A DNA stretch of 64,000 bases from Eggerthellaceae bacterium (lineage in GTDB: Bacteria > Actinomycetota > Coriobacteriia > Coriobacteriales > Eggerthellaceae), in assembly GCA_015062605.1 (NCBI GenBank), contig SUUI01000001.1:186001-250000 (forward strand), given 5' to 3'. The number at the start of each line of letters is the position of its first letter. Position 1 is the first letter of the stretch. Under the pieces are notes generated by a model that worked only from the letters and a program-made list of their open reading frames with translations, was not told the origin of the DNA and made no database searches. The translations under genes were made by a program, and so were the position numbers. Shown here piece by piece: positions 43,618-50,712 of this stretch.

Positions 43618-44649
43618 ATGGCTAATGAACTCACAAAGCAACAGCGGAAATCGCGCTCGATCATCGCATTCGTGATCTTGTTCGTGGCGCTGATCGCGTT
43701 CTTCATCGTCAACGTCATCGCGGGCAGCGTGAATATGTCGATGTCGGACATCCTCGCGGTTTTCACCGGAAGCGGCGATTCGCTGTATTCCGATATCGTC
43801 CTGCAAATGCGCATCCCCCGCGCGCTTGCCGCCGTCATCCTCGGCGGCGCATTGGCGCTTGCGGGCTATCTGCTGCAGACGTTCTTCCATAATCCTATCG
43901 CAGGTCCGTTCGTGCTCGGCATCTCGAGCGGCGCGAAACTCATCATCGCAATCTGCATGGTGTTCGCATTGCAAGCGGGCATCAAGATGTCGTCCACGCT
44001 GATGATCGTTGCTGCCTTCCTCGGCGCGATGATGGCCATGGGCTTCGTCCTCGTACTTTCGAAGCGCATCAAGGGACAAGGCATGCTGATCGTCGGCGGC
44101 GTGATGATCGGCTATATTTGCAGCGCCATCACCGAGCTCATCATCACGTTCGCGAACGACTCGGACATCGTGAACCTGCACAATTGGTCGCTCGGCAGTT
44201 TCAGCGGCATCACGTGGAGCAACGTCAGCGTATCGTTCATCGTCGTTATGGCTGCATCGATCGCCGTATTCATGCTATCTAAGCCGATTTCGGCTTACCA
44301 ACTCGGCGAGAATTACGCAGCCAACGTCGGAGTGAATGTTAAGGTGTTCCGCGCACTGCTCGTGCTGCTTTCAAGCCTGCTCGCAGCGTGCGTCACCGCG
44401 TTCGCCGGTCCGATTTCATTCGTCGGCATCGCAGTTCCGCAGCTGATCAAGGGCATGTTCAAGACTTCGAAGCCCATCCTGATGATTCCCGCTTGCTTCC
44501 TGGGCGGCGGTGTGTTCTGCCTGTTCTGCGACCTCATCGCACGCATCGCGTTCGCGCCGACGGAGCTCTCCATCTCCACGGTGACGGCAGTGTTCGGAGC
44601 TCCAGTCGTCATATGGGTGCTCATCCGTCGCCATAAGTCGAGGATGTAG
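43618..44649 (+). CDS. FecCD/BtuC-family ABC transporter permease
   Basis: A 343-residue polytopic permease of the iron-siderophore, heme and vitamin B12 importer family. The signatures MRIPRALAAVILGGALALAGYLLQTFFHNPIAGPFVLGISSGAK and FAGPISFVGIAVPQLIK, which includes the coupling helix region, are clear. Nine to ten membrane helices are expected. It follows cbiC and precedes its ATPase by nine bases within the riboswitch-1 operon, so corrinoid import (BtuC role) is the favoured guess; cobalt chelates or heme remain possible. Confidence 0.92.
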   Translation: MANELTKQQRKSRSIIAFVILFVALIAFFIVNVIAGSVNMSMSDILAVFTGSGDSLYSDIVLQMRIPRALAAVILGGALALAGYLLQTFFHNPIAGPFVLGISSGAKLIIAICMVFALQAGIKMSSTLMIVAAFLGAMMAMGFVLVLSKRIKGQGMLIVGGVMIGYICSAITELIITFANDSDIVNLHNWSLGSFSGITWSNVSVSFIVVMAASIAVFMLSKPISAYQLGENYAANVGVNVKVFRALLVLLSSLLAACVTAFAGPISFVGIAVPQLIKGMFKTSKPILMIPACFLGGGVFCLFCDLIARIAFAPTELSISTVTAVFGAPVVIWVLIRRHKSRM

Positions 44650-44658
44650 GAGGTTCCC

Positions 44659-45756
44659 ATGTCGAATGTATTCCTGAAAACCTCCTCCCTATCTGTTGGT
44701 TATGGTGAAAAGGTCATCATCGAGAACGTCGACATCAACATCGAGAAGGGCCAAATCGTCACCCTGATCGGCCCAAACGGCGCAGGCAAGTCAACTATCC
44801 TGAAGACCATCATCGGACAGCTGCCCGCCATCTCCGGAAGCGCTGAACTCGACGGTGAGCCTCTTGAAAAGATCCCGCGCAAGGAGTTCGCAAAAAAGGT
44901 TTCGGTCCTTTTGACCGATCGTCCGAATCCTGAGCTTATGACCTGCGAAGACGTTGTTGCGATGGGCCGTTATCCTCATACGGGCGCACTCGGCATCTTA
45001 AACGATGACGATCAGCGCATCGTCGACGAGGCCATGGACCTCATCCATGTGACTGAGCTCCGCGACCGCGACTACATGGCCATTTCAGACGGTCAGCGAC
45101 AACGTGTTATGCTCGCACGCGCCATTTGCCAAGAACCAGAGCTCATGATTCTCGACGAACCCACCTCGTTCTTGGACATCCGCTACAAGCTCGAGCTTCT
45201 TTCGACCCTGCAGGACCTGGCGCGTTCCAAAGGCATGACCGTCCTGATGTCGCTGCATGAGATCGATTTGGCTGAACGCGTTTCTGACAAGATTGCCTGC
45301 ATCGGCAACGGCAAAGTCGACCGTTTCGGTCCCCCGGAAGAGATCTTCACAGGCGACTACATCAAGCAGTTATACGGCTTGACCGTGGGCTCCTACGACG
45401 AAGTGCTCGGACGCGTTGAGCTGCCGGCCATCACCGGCAAACCTCAGTACTTCGTGATGGCAGGCAATGGAACCGGAACCAGGCTGTTCCGATCACTTCA
45501 ACGTTTAGGCATTCCCTTTGCAACGGGCGTGCTCGCCGAAAACGACCTCGACTATCCCGTGGCGTGCTCGCTTGCCTCTGAAGTGGTCAGCGTTCCCGCC
45601 TTCCACAAAGCAGACGAAGCCTCTATCGTACGCGTGAGCGAGCTTCTGGACGAATGTCCCACCATTGTGTGCACGCTCAACCGTGAGCAACTTGAAGAGA
45701 ATGGATTATCAAGCCTTATCGAAAGGATGAATCTTGAAGAACCGCTGGAACAATAA
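44659..45756 (+). CDS. ABC transporter ATP-binding protein with extra C-terminal domain
   Basis: A 365-residue FecE/BtuD-type ATPase. The Walker A motif is GPNGAGKST (38-46), the signature motif is the variant ISDGQRQR (142-149) and Walker B is LMILDEPTSFLD (162-173), with the switch His in MSLHEID. The core ends near residue 250. About 110 further residues follow (GKPQYFVMAGNGTGTRLFRSLQRLG to the end), beyond the length of ordinary BtuD. The segment has a Rossmann-like strand/Gly-loop opening and no catalytic motif I recognise. It is cotranscribed with permease and binding protein; its 3' end overlaps the next gene by 23 bases. Confidence 0.9.
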   Translation: MSNVFLKTSSLSVGYGEKVIIENVDINIEKGQIVTLIGPNGAGKSTILKTIIGQLPAISGSAELDGEPLEKIPRKEFAKKVSVLLTDRPNPELMTCEDVVAMGRYPHTGALGILNDDDQRIVDEAMDLIHVTELRDRDYMAISDGQRQRVMLARAICQEPELMILDEPTSFLDIRYKLELLSTLQDLARSKGMTVLMSLHEIDLAERVSDKIACIGNGKVDRFGPPEEIFTGDYIKQLYGLTVGSYDEVLGRVELPAITGKPQYFVMAGNGTGTRLFRSLQRLGIPFATGVLAENDLDYPVACSLASEVVSVPAFHKADEASIVRVSELLDECPTIVCTLNREQLEENGLSSLIERMNLEEPLEQ

Positions 45757-46903
45757 GCTACTGGCCGCCGCGCTTGCCGCGTGCATGATGCTGTGCGCGT
45801 TTGCTTTCGCAGGATGCGGCTCCTCGGGCTCTGGTTATTCAACCGACATCAGCAAGGAACTTACGCACGAGCGATCTGCTGAGATAACGAATGCAACGGG
45901 CTTTTCCATCGACTACTACAACGATGGCTACAAGCTCGTCTCCATTGACGACGAAGGCCAATTCCTCATCGTCCCCGAAGGGAAAACCGCACCGAGCGAC
46001 CTGAAAGACGGTATCGTCGTCATTCAGCAGCCGCTGAAGAACATCTACCTCGTCGCTACGGCGACCATGGACATGTTCCGCGCGATCGATGCACTCGATA
46101 TGATCAAGATGACTGGCACGAAAGCCTCCGACTGGTACATCCCCGAAGCGGTTGAGCGCATGGAAAGCGGGCAGATCGTCTATGCGGGCAAGTACAGCAT
46201 GCCTGACTACGAGGTCATCCTCTCCAATAACTGCGATCTTGCCATCGAGTCGGGCATGATTTATCACACGCCCGATGTGAAAGAGGCACTCGAAGCCCGC
46301 GGTATCCCCGTTTTGGTCGACCAGTCGAGCTACGAAGGCGATCCTTTAGGACGTGTCGAGTGGGTGAAGGTATACGGTGCCATCACGAATCACGAGGAAG
46401 AAGCGGATGCCGCATTCAATAAGCAGAGGCAGCTGTTCGAAGAGGCAACCAGCACCGGAAAGCTCGCAAACTCGCCCACTGTTGCGTTCTTCTACATCAC
46501 CACAAGCGGCGCGGTTAGCGTACGCGTGGGAGACGACTACATCCCGAAGATGATCGAGCTCGCGGGAGGCAAGTACGTGTATTCCGACTTGGTCAACGAG
46601 AATTCGAACGCATCGAGCAAGACGCTGCAAATGGAGAATTTCTACGAGAAGGCCAAGAACGCCGATGTGCTCATCTACAATTCAACCATCGATAGCTTGA
46701 TGGGCTCTTTGGACGATATGATCTCGAAGAGCGAGTTCCTGAGCAATTTCGATGCCGTGAAGGCAGGGCATGTGTGGATCACCTCGCAGAACATGTATCA
46801 GGACTCGATGGGATTCGGCAACTTCATCGTCGATGTCAAGAAGATCCTCGAGAATCCCGATATCAGCGATGATGAGCTCGTGTATCTTCGCAGGTTGGTT
46901 TAG
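45734..46903 (+). CDS. ABC transporter substrate-binding lipoprotein
   Basis: A 389-residue class III periplasmic-binding-type lipoprotein for the preceding FecCD/FecE genes. The signal sequence ends in the lipobox AFAGC (C28). The mature protein has the two-lobe pattern of BtuF/FepB-like receptors, with an early strand IVVIQQPLKNIYLVATATMDMFRAIDAL, the CDLAIESG segment, and a C-terminal AVKAGHVWITSQNMYQDSMGFGNFIVDV. The start is TTG, preceded by AAAGG at good spacing and inside the ATPase gene, so expression is coupled. Ligand inferred from context as a corrinoid or cobalt complex. Confidence 0.9.
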   Translation: MKNRWNNKLLAAALAACMMLCAFAFAGCGSSGSGYSTDISKELTHERSAEITNATGFSIDYYNDGYKLVSIDDEGQFLIVPEGKTAPSDLKDGIVVIQQPLKNIYLVATATMDMFRAIDALDMIKMTGTKASDWYIPEAVERMESGQIVYAGKYSMPDYEVILSNNCDLAIESGMIYHTPDVKEALEARGIPVLVDQSSYEGDPLGRVEWVKVYGAITNHEEEADAAFNKQRQLFEEATSTGKLANSPTVAFFYITTSGAVSVRVGDDYIPKMIELAGGKYVYSDLVNENSNASSKTLQMENFYEKAKNADVLIYNSTIDSLMGSLDDMISKSEFLSNFDAVKAGHVWITSQNMYQDSMGFGNFIVDVKKILENPDISDDELVYLRRLV

Positions 46904-46916
46904 AAAGGCGCAAGCG

Positions 46917-47183
46917 ATGGCAGAAAAGCGATATCCGTTCTTCTCGAACACGGAATGCGATAAGTTCCCGTGCCATGAGGGCGTTTCCCCGGAAGAATTC
47001 AACTGTGCATTCTGCTACTGTCCGCTCTACATGCTCGGTCCTGACTGCGGAGGCAATTACAAGTACCTCGAAACGGGCGTGAAAAGCTGCGTAGGCTGCG
47101 CTAAACCACATCGAGGAACCGATGGTATCGACCTTGTGAAAGAACACTGGACGCTCATCCAAGAAGCGAGTGCAAGGCAATAA
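46917..47183 (+). CDS. Cys-rich small domain protein, last gene of the cbi operon
   Basis: An 88-residue protein with eight cysteines (14, 19, 30, 33, 35, 44, 58, 61) in FFSNTECDKFPCH, NCAFCYCPLYMLGPDCGGNY and KSCVGCAKPHRG. This is the pattern of the cysteine-rich small domain family (PF04071), presumed to bind metal and often encoded near cobalamin genes in anaerobes and methanogens. GAAAGG precedes the ATG, 13 bases after the binding-protein gene. There is no signal peptide, so it is cytoplasmic. A role as a cobalt or Fe-S-binding helper is inferred. Confidence 0.85.
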   Translation: MAEKRYPFFSNTECDKFPCHEGVSPEEFNCAFCYCPLYMLGPDCGGNYKYLETGVKSCVGCAKPHRGTDGIDLVKEHWTLIQEASARQ

Positions 47184-47358
47184 ACCAAAGCTGCATATTG
47201 ATACAGGCTTTGATGAGCTCGCGATTCTCAGGCCTCCTCAAAGGGAGCTTGACGCTGCATTTCCCAGAGATTGCGCTCATCTGTGCAAGAAGTTTGCATT
47301 TTATTGCTCTTAAAAGGGGGTTTATGCGCCTTCGCATTATCTGCCGTATAAGCGATGA

Positions 47359-47364
47359 TATACT
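47359..47364 (+). promoter_or_regulatory. Putative -10 box of riboswitch 2 transcript
   Basis: TATACT (5/6 to consensus) lies a few bases upstream of the predicted riboswitch 5' end, which is the expected distance to a start point. No convincing -35 was found. Confidence 0.45.
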
Positions 47365-47371
47365 TAGAAAG

Positions 47372-47567
47372 CTTACAGGTGCTTCGAAGATTTCAATCTG
47401 AAAAGCTAAGAGGGAAGCGGGTGAGAATCCCGCACAGACTCGCTACTGTGATCGGAATGTACGTCTTCTCGGAAAGCGCTTCGGCGACAGGTGCTTTCCA
47501 GTCACTGCAGAATCTGCGGGAAGGCGAGGACGTGCGACTCCCGTCAGTCAGGAAACCTGCCTGCAAG
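47372..47567 (+). ncRNA. Cobalamin riboswitch 2
   Basis: A canonical core is visible: GGGAAGCGGGTGAGAATCCCGC, then ACTCGCTACTGTGAT, and near the 3' end CAGTCAGGAAACCTGCC. P1 is formed by CTTACAGG (47372-47379) and CCTGCAAG (47560-47567) with one mismatch. It has a longer middle part than riboswitch 1. It controls the cbiK-type lipoprotein gene through the terminator downstream. Confidence 0.93.
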
Positions 47568-47664
47568 AAAAACGTATCGTATGGCCACGAGAACCTGGTC
47601 TGATGCCAACAGAGGGATTGCCGACAGTGCGTCTTCTGTCTTCAACTTCCCCGGTTGACTTCAG

Positions 47665-47692
47665 GCCCGTGGCGAAAGCTTACGGGCTTTTT
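47665..47692 (+). terminator. Riboswitch-2 intrinsic terminator
   Basis: GCCCGT pairs with ACGGGC, extended by a G-U pair, followed by TTTTT, and ends about ten bases before the cbiK ribosome site and start. This placement implies cobalamin-dependent transcription termination. Confidence 0.85.
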
Positions 47693-47705
47693 AGGAAGGG
47701 GAATC

Positions 47706-48830
47706 ATGAAAAAGAAATATCTTTTAGCGTGCGCTTGCATCGCAATGGTGGCTGCTCTGGCATGCTGCCTTGCCGGATGCGGCAACTCCGATGAAGCCAA
47801 GGCCAAGAACGTTGGCAAGCTCATCGACAAGATCTACGTGCAAGAGCGCACCAGCACCACCGATGCCGATTGCGAAGCCGCAAAGAAGGCTTGGGATGCT
47901 TTGACCGACAAGCAGAAGGAAATGGTCACGGGCGAGAATGCCGATCCTGGTTACTTCGGTGACGAAACCGGCGATGCTTCCGCTGACGATCCGCTGAACC
48001 AAGACGGAATCGGCGAAAAGGAGATTCTGGTTGTCAGCTTTGGCACTAGCTTCAACAATAGCCGCGTTGCCACAATCGGCGCAATCGAGAAGGCAATCGC
48101 AGCGGCAAATCCCGATTGGTCCGTGCGTCGTGCATTCACGGCACAGATCATCATCAACCACATCCAGGCTCGTGACGGCGAGAAGATCGACAACGTCCAG
48201 CAGGCTATGGATCGCGCTGTCTCCAATGGTGTGAAAACCATGGTCGTTCAGCCGACGCATCTGATGCATGGCGCTGAATATGACGAGCTCAAGGCCGCCA
48301 TCGACAAATATGCCGATAAGATGACCATCGTTTATGCTGAGCCACTACTCGGCGAAGTCGGTGCTGACGCCTCCGTCATCAATGCTGACAAGAAGGCCGT
48401 CGCCGAGGCCGTCGTGGCCGAAGCCGCCGCCCCCTCCGATACCGCGCTTGTGCTCCTGGGTCACGGCACCTCGCATACCGCCAACGTCACCTACAGCCAG
48501 ATGCAGACCATGATGGATCAGCTCGGTTACAAGAACGTGTTCGTCGGCACCGTCGAGGGTGAGCCCGAAGGCACTGATGCCGCATCCATCATCGCCAAGG
48601 TGAAAGACGCTGGTTACAAGAACGTCATCCTGCGTCCGCTCATGGTTGTCGCTGGTGACCATGCCAACAACGATATGGCCGATCCTGATGACGAAGAGTC
48701 TTGGTTCAGGCAGTTCACCGGTTCTGGCGCGTTCGATGACGTTAAATGCCAAATCGCTGGTCTTGGCCAAATCGCAGCTGTGCAGCAGCTTTACGTTGCC
48801 CACACTGCGGCAGCTATTGCTTCCCTCTAA
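47706..48830 (+). CDS. cbiK: Extracytoplasmic CbiK-type sirohydrochlorin cobaltochelatase, lipoprotein
   Basis: A 374-residue protein with a signal peptide and lipobox (CLAGC, C25), so it is membrane-anchored outside the cytoplasm. Residues about 30-80 form a small helical segment ending in the LTDKQKEMV motif common on surface proteins. Residues about 103-374 are a CbiK domain with IGEKEILVVSFGTSFNNSR, H185/H188 in PTHLMHGAEYDEL, LGHGTSH and H319 in VVAGDHANNDM. The last matches one of the catalytic metal-site histidines of Salmonella CbiK. Related periplasmic CbiK forms exist in Desulfovibrio. GGAAGGGG precedes the ATG. Whether it inserts cobalt, or binds heme or metal outside the cell, is open. 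Confidence 0.9.
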   Translation: MKKKYLLACACIAMVAALACCLAGCGNSDEAKAKNVGKLIDKIYVQERTSTTDADCEAAKKAWDALTDKQKEMVTGENADPGYFGDETGDASADDPLNQDGIGEKEILVVSFGTSFNNSRVATIGAIEKAIAAANPDWSVRRAFTAQIIINHIQARDGEKIDNVQQAMDRAVSNGVKTMVVQPTHLMHGAEYDELKAAIDKYADKMTIVYAEPLLGEVGADASVINADKKAVAEAVVAEAAAPSDTALVLLGHGTSHTANVTYSQMQTMMDQLGYKNVFVGTVEGEPEGTDAASIIAKVKDAGYKNVILRPLMVVAGDHANNDMADPDDEESWFRQFTGSGAFDDVKCQIAGLGQIAAVQQLYVAHTAAAIASL

Positions 48831-48867
48831 TCTAAGGTAACGAGCTAATTATTGTCGCCATTAACGC

Positions 48868-48905
48868 GGGAGCTTTCGACTAGAATAATCTGGTTGAAAG
48901 CTCCC
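48868..48905 (+). terminator. Hairpin between cbiK and the second lipoprotein
   Basis: GGGAGCTTTC (48868-48877) pairs perfectly with GAAAGCTCCC (48896-48905) around an 18-base loop, then CTTTTCGG and the ribosome site of the next gene. It could be a weak terminator, an attenuator or an mRNA-processing element that sets the ratio of the two proteins. Confidence 0.5.
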
Positions 48906-48925
48906 TGGCTTTTCGGAGGAAAAGA

Positions 48926-49408
48926 ATGAAGAAGATCATTGCAGTTTTCGTTGCTATGCTCATGCTGACAGCATGCGTTGCCCTTGCAGCTTGCTCAGGC
49001 GGAGCGAAAAGCGGCGGCGTCACCGTCGACTGCCCGCTGGAGAATGGCACCTATACGGCTGATTTCAAGACCGATTCGTCAATGTTCCATGTAAACGAAG
49101 CCCTTAAAGGCAAAGGCACGCTTTCCGTAAAAGACAAGCAGATGACGATTCACATCTCACTCGTTTCGAAGAACATCGAAAAGCTGTTCCTCGGCACGAA
49201 GGCCGATGCCCAAAAGAACGGTGCAAAGCTCATCGAGCCAACGGTTGACAAGGTAACCTATGATGACGGCTACACCGAAGAGGTGTATGGCTTCGACGTC
49301 CCAGTCCCTTACCTTGACAAGACATTCGATCTTGCAATCATCGGAAAAGAGGGTAAGTGGTATGACCATAAGGTTTCGGTTTCAAATCCCGAACCAGCGT
49401 CGAACTAA
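48926..49408 (+). CDS. Small lipoprotein downstream of cbiK
   Basis: A 160-residue lipoprotein. The signal MKKIIAVFVAMLMLTACVALAAC has its lipobox Cys at about residue 23. The mature domain starts ENGTYTADF and is mostly beta-like, with LSVKDKQMTIHISLVSKNIEKLF, then YGFDVPVPYLDKTFDLAII and KWYDHKVSVS. It shares GTYT, the strand order and F-x-VPV-x-x-LD with the lipoprotein that heads the cbi operon, suggesting two versions of one fold. FGGAGGAAAAG lies before the ATG as GGAGGA. It is probably cotranscribed with cbiK under riboswitch 2. Function unknown; a metal, heme or corrinoid ligand is inferred. Confidence 0.82.
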   Translation: MKKIIAVFVAMLMLTACVALAACSGGAKSGGVTVDCPLENGTYTADFKTDSSMFHVNEALKGKGTLSVKDKQMTIHISLVSKNIEKLFLGTKADAQKNGAKLIEPTVDKVTYDDGYTEEVYGFDVPVPYLDKTFDLAIIGKEGKWYDHKVSVSNPEPASN

Positions 49409-49458
49409 CACCTTTCGCTGAGCGCATTCCACGCACATCAGCTCACTGTTGATATATG

Positions 49459-49493
49459 AAGGGGCCGCAACGAATGCCGTTGCGGCCCCTTTT
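49459..49493. terminator. Bidirectional terminator between lipoprotein gene and cbiL
   Basis: GGGGCCGCAACG (49461-49472) pairs with CGTTGCGGCCCC (49478-49489) around AATGC. TTTT lies on the right, with a short AA on the left. It separates convergent transcripts. Confidence 0.9.
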
Positions 49494-49524
49494 GCGCTTC
49501 CCCTTTAACATGTTCCCTTCGTAC

Positions 49525-50214
49525 TCAGCGCGCGTCTTCTTTCACGATGACAACTGAGAAATAATCATCGTTGTCGACGTCTGAAAAATGCTCGAATACT
49601 TTCTCATCGGGCAGGCCGCAATTCGCGACCATGCTCGCGCCATCCAGTTGACCACTAAGCTTGAGCTTGTCGCGCAGTTCGAGCAATGCTTTCCCGGACT
49701 TCATGAACACTTTATTCCCAGGGAACGTAAGGACCTCGTCTACATCGGAAGCTAACACGGGTGCCACAATCAGCCGCTCGGGACCTTCGCAGAGAGCGAT
49801 GCCCAGCGTGGCTGCTGCCGCCGAAAACGAGGTGACGCCTGGGATGATTTCAGCATGGTAGCCACGTGCACGAACGATGTCGTGAATATAGATATATGTC
49901 GAATAGATGCCGATGTCGCCAAGGCACAGATATGCCACCGACTTGTTCACCTCAAGCAATGCGCACAAATCATCGGCTATCGCTTCGTAGGAAGCCTCCG
50001 CCGCACTGCGATCCTTCGTCATCGGTGTCGGACAATCGAGCAGCTCCTTGCCTTGAAGATACTCCGCAGCGATCTCATACGCTGTCTGTCGTTTATGCCC
50101 GATATTGGGAACAGCGACCACATCGGCTTCCCGAATGACGCGAATAGCCTTCTGCGTCAAAAGTTCGGGGTCTCCTGGACCAACGCTTACGCCATATAAC
50201 GTGCCTTTTTGCAT
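49525..50214 (-). CDS. cbiL: Cobalt-precorrin-2 C20-methyltransferase
   Basis: A 229-residue SAM-dependent methylase, the first methylation after cobalt insertion. It starts GTLYGVSVGPGDPELLTQKAIRVIREADVVAVPN, the CbiL/CobI signature, with YLCLGDIGIYSTYIYIHDIV and IPGVTSFSAAAATLGIAL. The start is set by GAAAGG before the ATG; a longer open frame adds 48 residues over the divergent vsr gene and is rejected. Unlike all other cbi genes here it is on the minus strand, and the 66 bases upstream are too short to hold a cobalamin riboswitch. Confidence 0.94.
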   Translation of the reverse strand: MQKGTLYGVSVGPGDPELLTQKAIRVIREADVVAVPNIGHKRQTAYEIAAEYLQGKELLDCPTPMTKDRSAAEASYEAIADDLCALLEVNKSVAYLCLGDIGIYSTYIYIHDIVRARGYHAEIIPGVTSFSAAAATLGIALCEGPERLIVAPVLASDVDEVLTFPGNKVFMKSGKALLELRDKLKLSGQLDGASMVANCGLPDEKVFEHFSDVDNDDYFSVVIVKEDAR

Positions 50215-50280
50215 TGCATTGCCTTTCGTCGTTTGCACAATATTGTAATGTAATAGCCCGATAGGCGATGAGGACACTAC

Positions 50281-50712
50281 ATGGTTTCTGAAGCGACACA
50301 CAAAGCGATGCAGGGCAATAAACGGGCGAATACCAAGCCCGAGCTTCTCGTGCGGCAACGTTTGCGCGAAGCAGGTCTGTTAGGATACAGACTGCAATGG
50401 AAAGTACCTGGTCGCCCAGACATCGCGTGGCCAGGCAAGAAAGTCGCCATCATGGTTAACGGGTGCTTCTGGCATCGCTGCCCGCATTGCAAGCTCCCCC
50501 TTCCGAAAAGCAACGTGGAATATTGGACCATCAAATTCGATAGAAACGTCGAACGCGATGCCAGGAACTTGAAGGCACTTGAAGAGGCTGGTTGGAAAGT
50601 TCACGTTCTGTGGGAGTGCCAGCTCAAGAAGAAAACTATCGATGATACGTTCGGGGAACTGCTCCCCATCCTTGCAGGCGAACTGGGAAAAACCCTGATA
50701 TCACACGATTGA
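50281..50712 (+). CDS. vsr: Very short patch repair endonuclease
   Basis: A 143-residue Vsr-type nuclease, which nicks DNA next to T:G mismatches arising from deaminated 5-methylcytosine. The catalytic Asp is D47 in GRPDIAW, and the following VAIMVNGCFWHRCPHC contains the conserved His/Cys metal and structural residues. The N-terminal TKPELLVRQRLREAG is the family start. GAGGA precedes the ATG. No cytosine methyltransferase gene is next to it, which is unusual because vsr usually pairs with dcm-type genes. It is divergent from cbiL. Confidence 0.93.
   Translation: MVSEATHKAMQGNKRANTKPELLVRQRLREAGLLGYRLQWKVPGRPDIAWPGKKVAIMVNGCFWHRCPHCKLPLPKSNVEYWTIKFDRNVERDARNLKALEEAGWKVHVLWECQLKKKTIDDTFGELLPILAGELGKTLISHD

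Larger units (their letters stand above)
47184..47705. promoter_or_regulatory. 522-bp control region of the second B12-regulated unit
   Basis: No gene is seen. It contains a TATACT -10-like box (47359-47364) without a good -35, the second cobalamin riboswitch (about 47372-47567) and the intrinsic terminator (47665-47692) immediately before cbiK. The first 170 bases carry no recognised element. Confidence 0.7.

Noticed and set aside
47198-47401. 67-residue plus-strand frame before riboswitch 2
   Set aside because: TTG start without ribosome site, overlaps the promoter and aptamer, no domain.
49525-50358. Longer cbiL start reaching into vsr
   Set aside because: The additional 48 residues lack CbiL similarity and would overlap the divergent vsr gene; the internal ATG has a good ribosome site and the conserved N-terminus.
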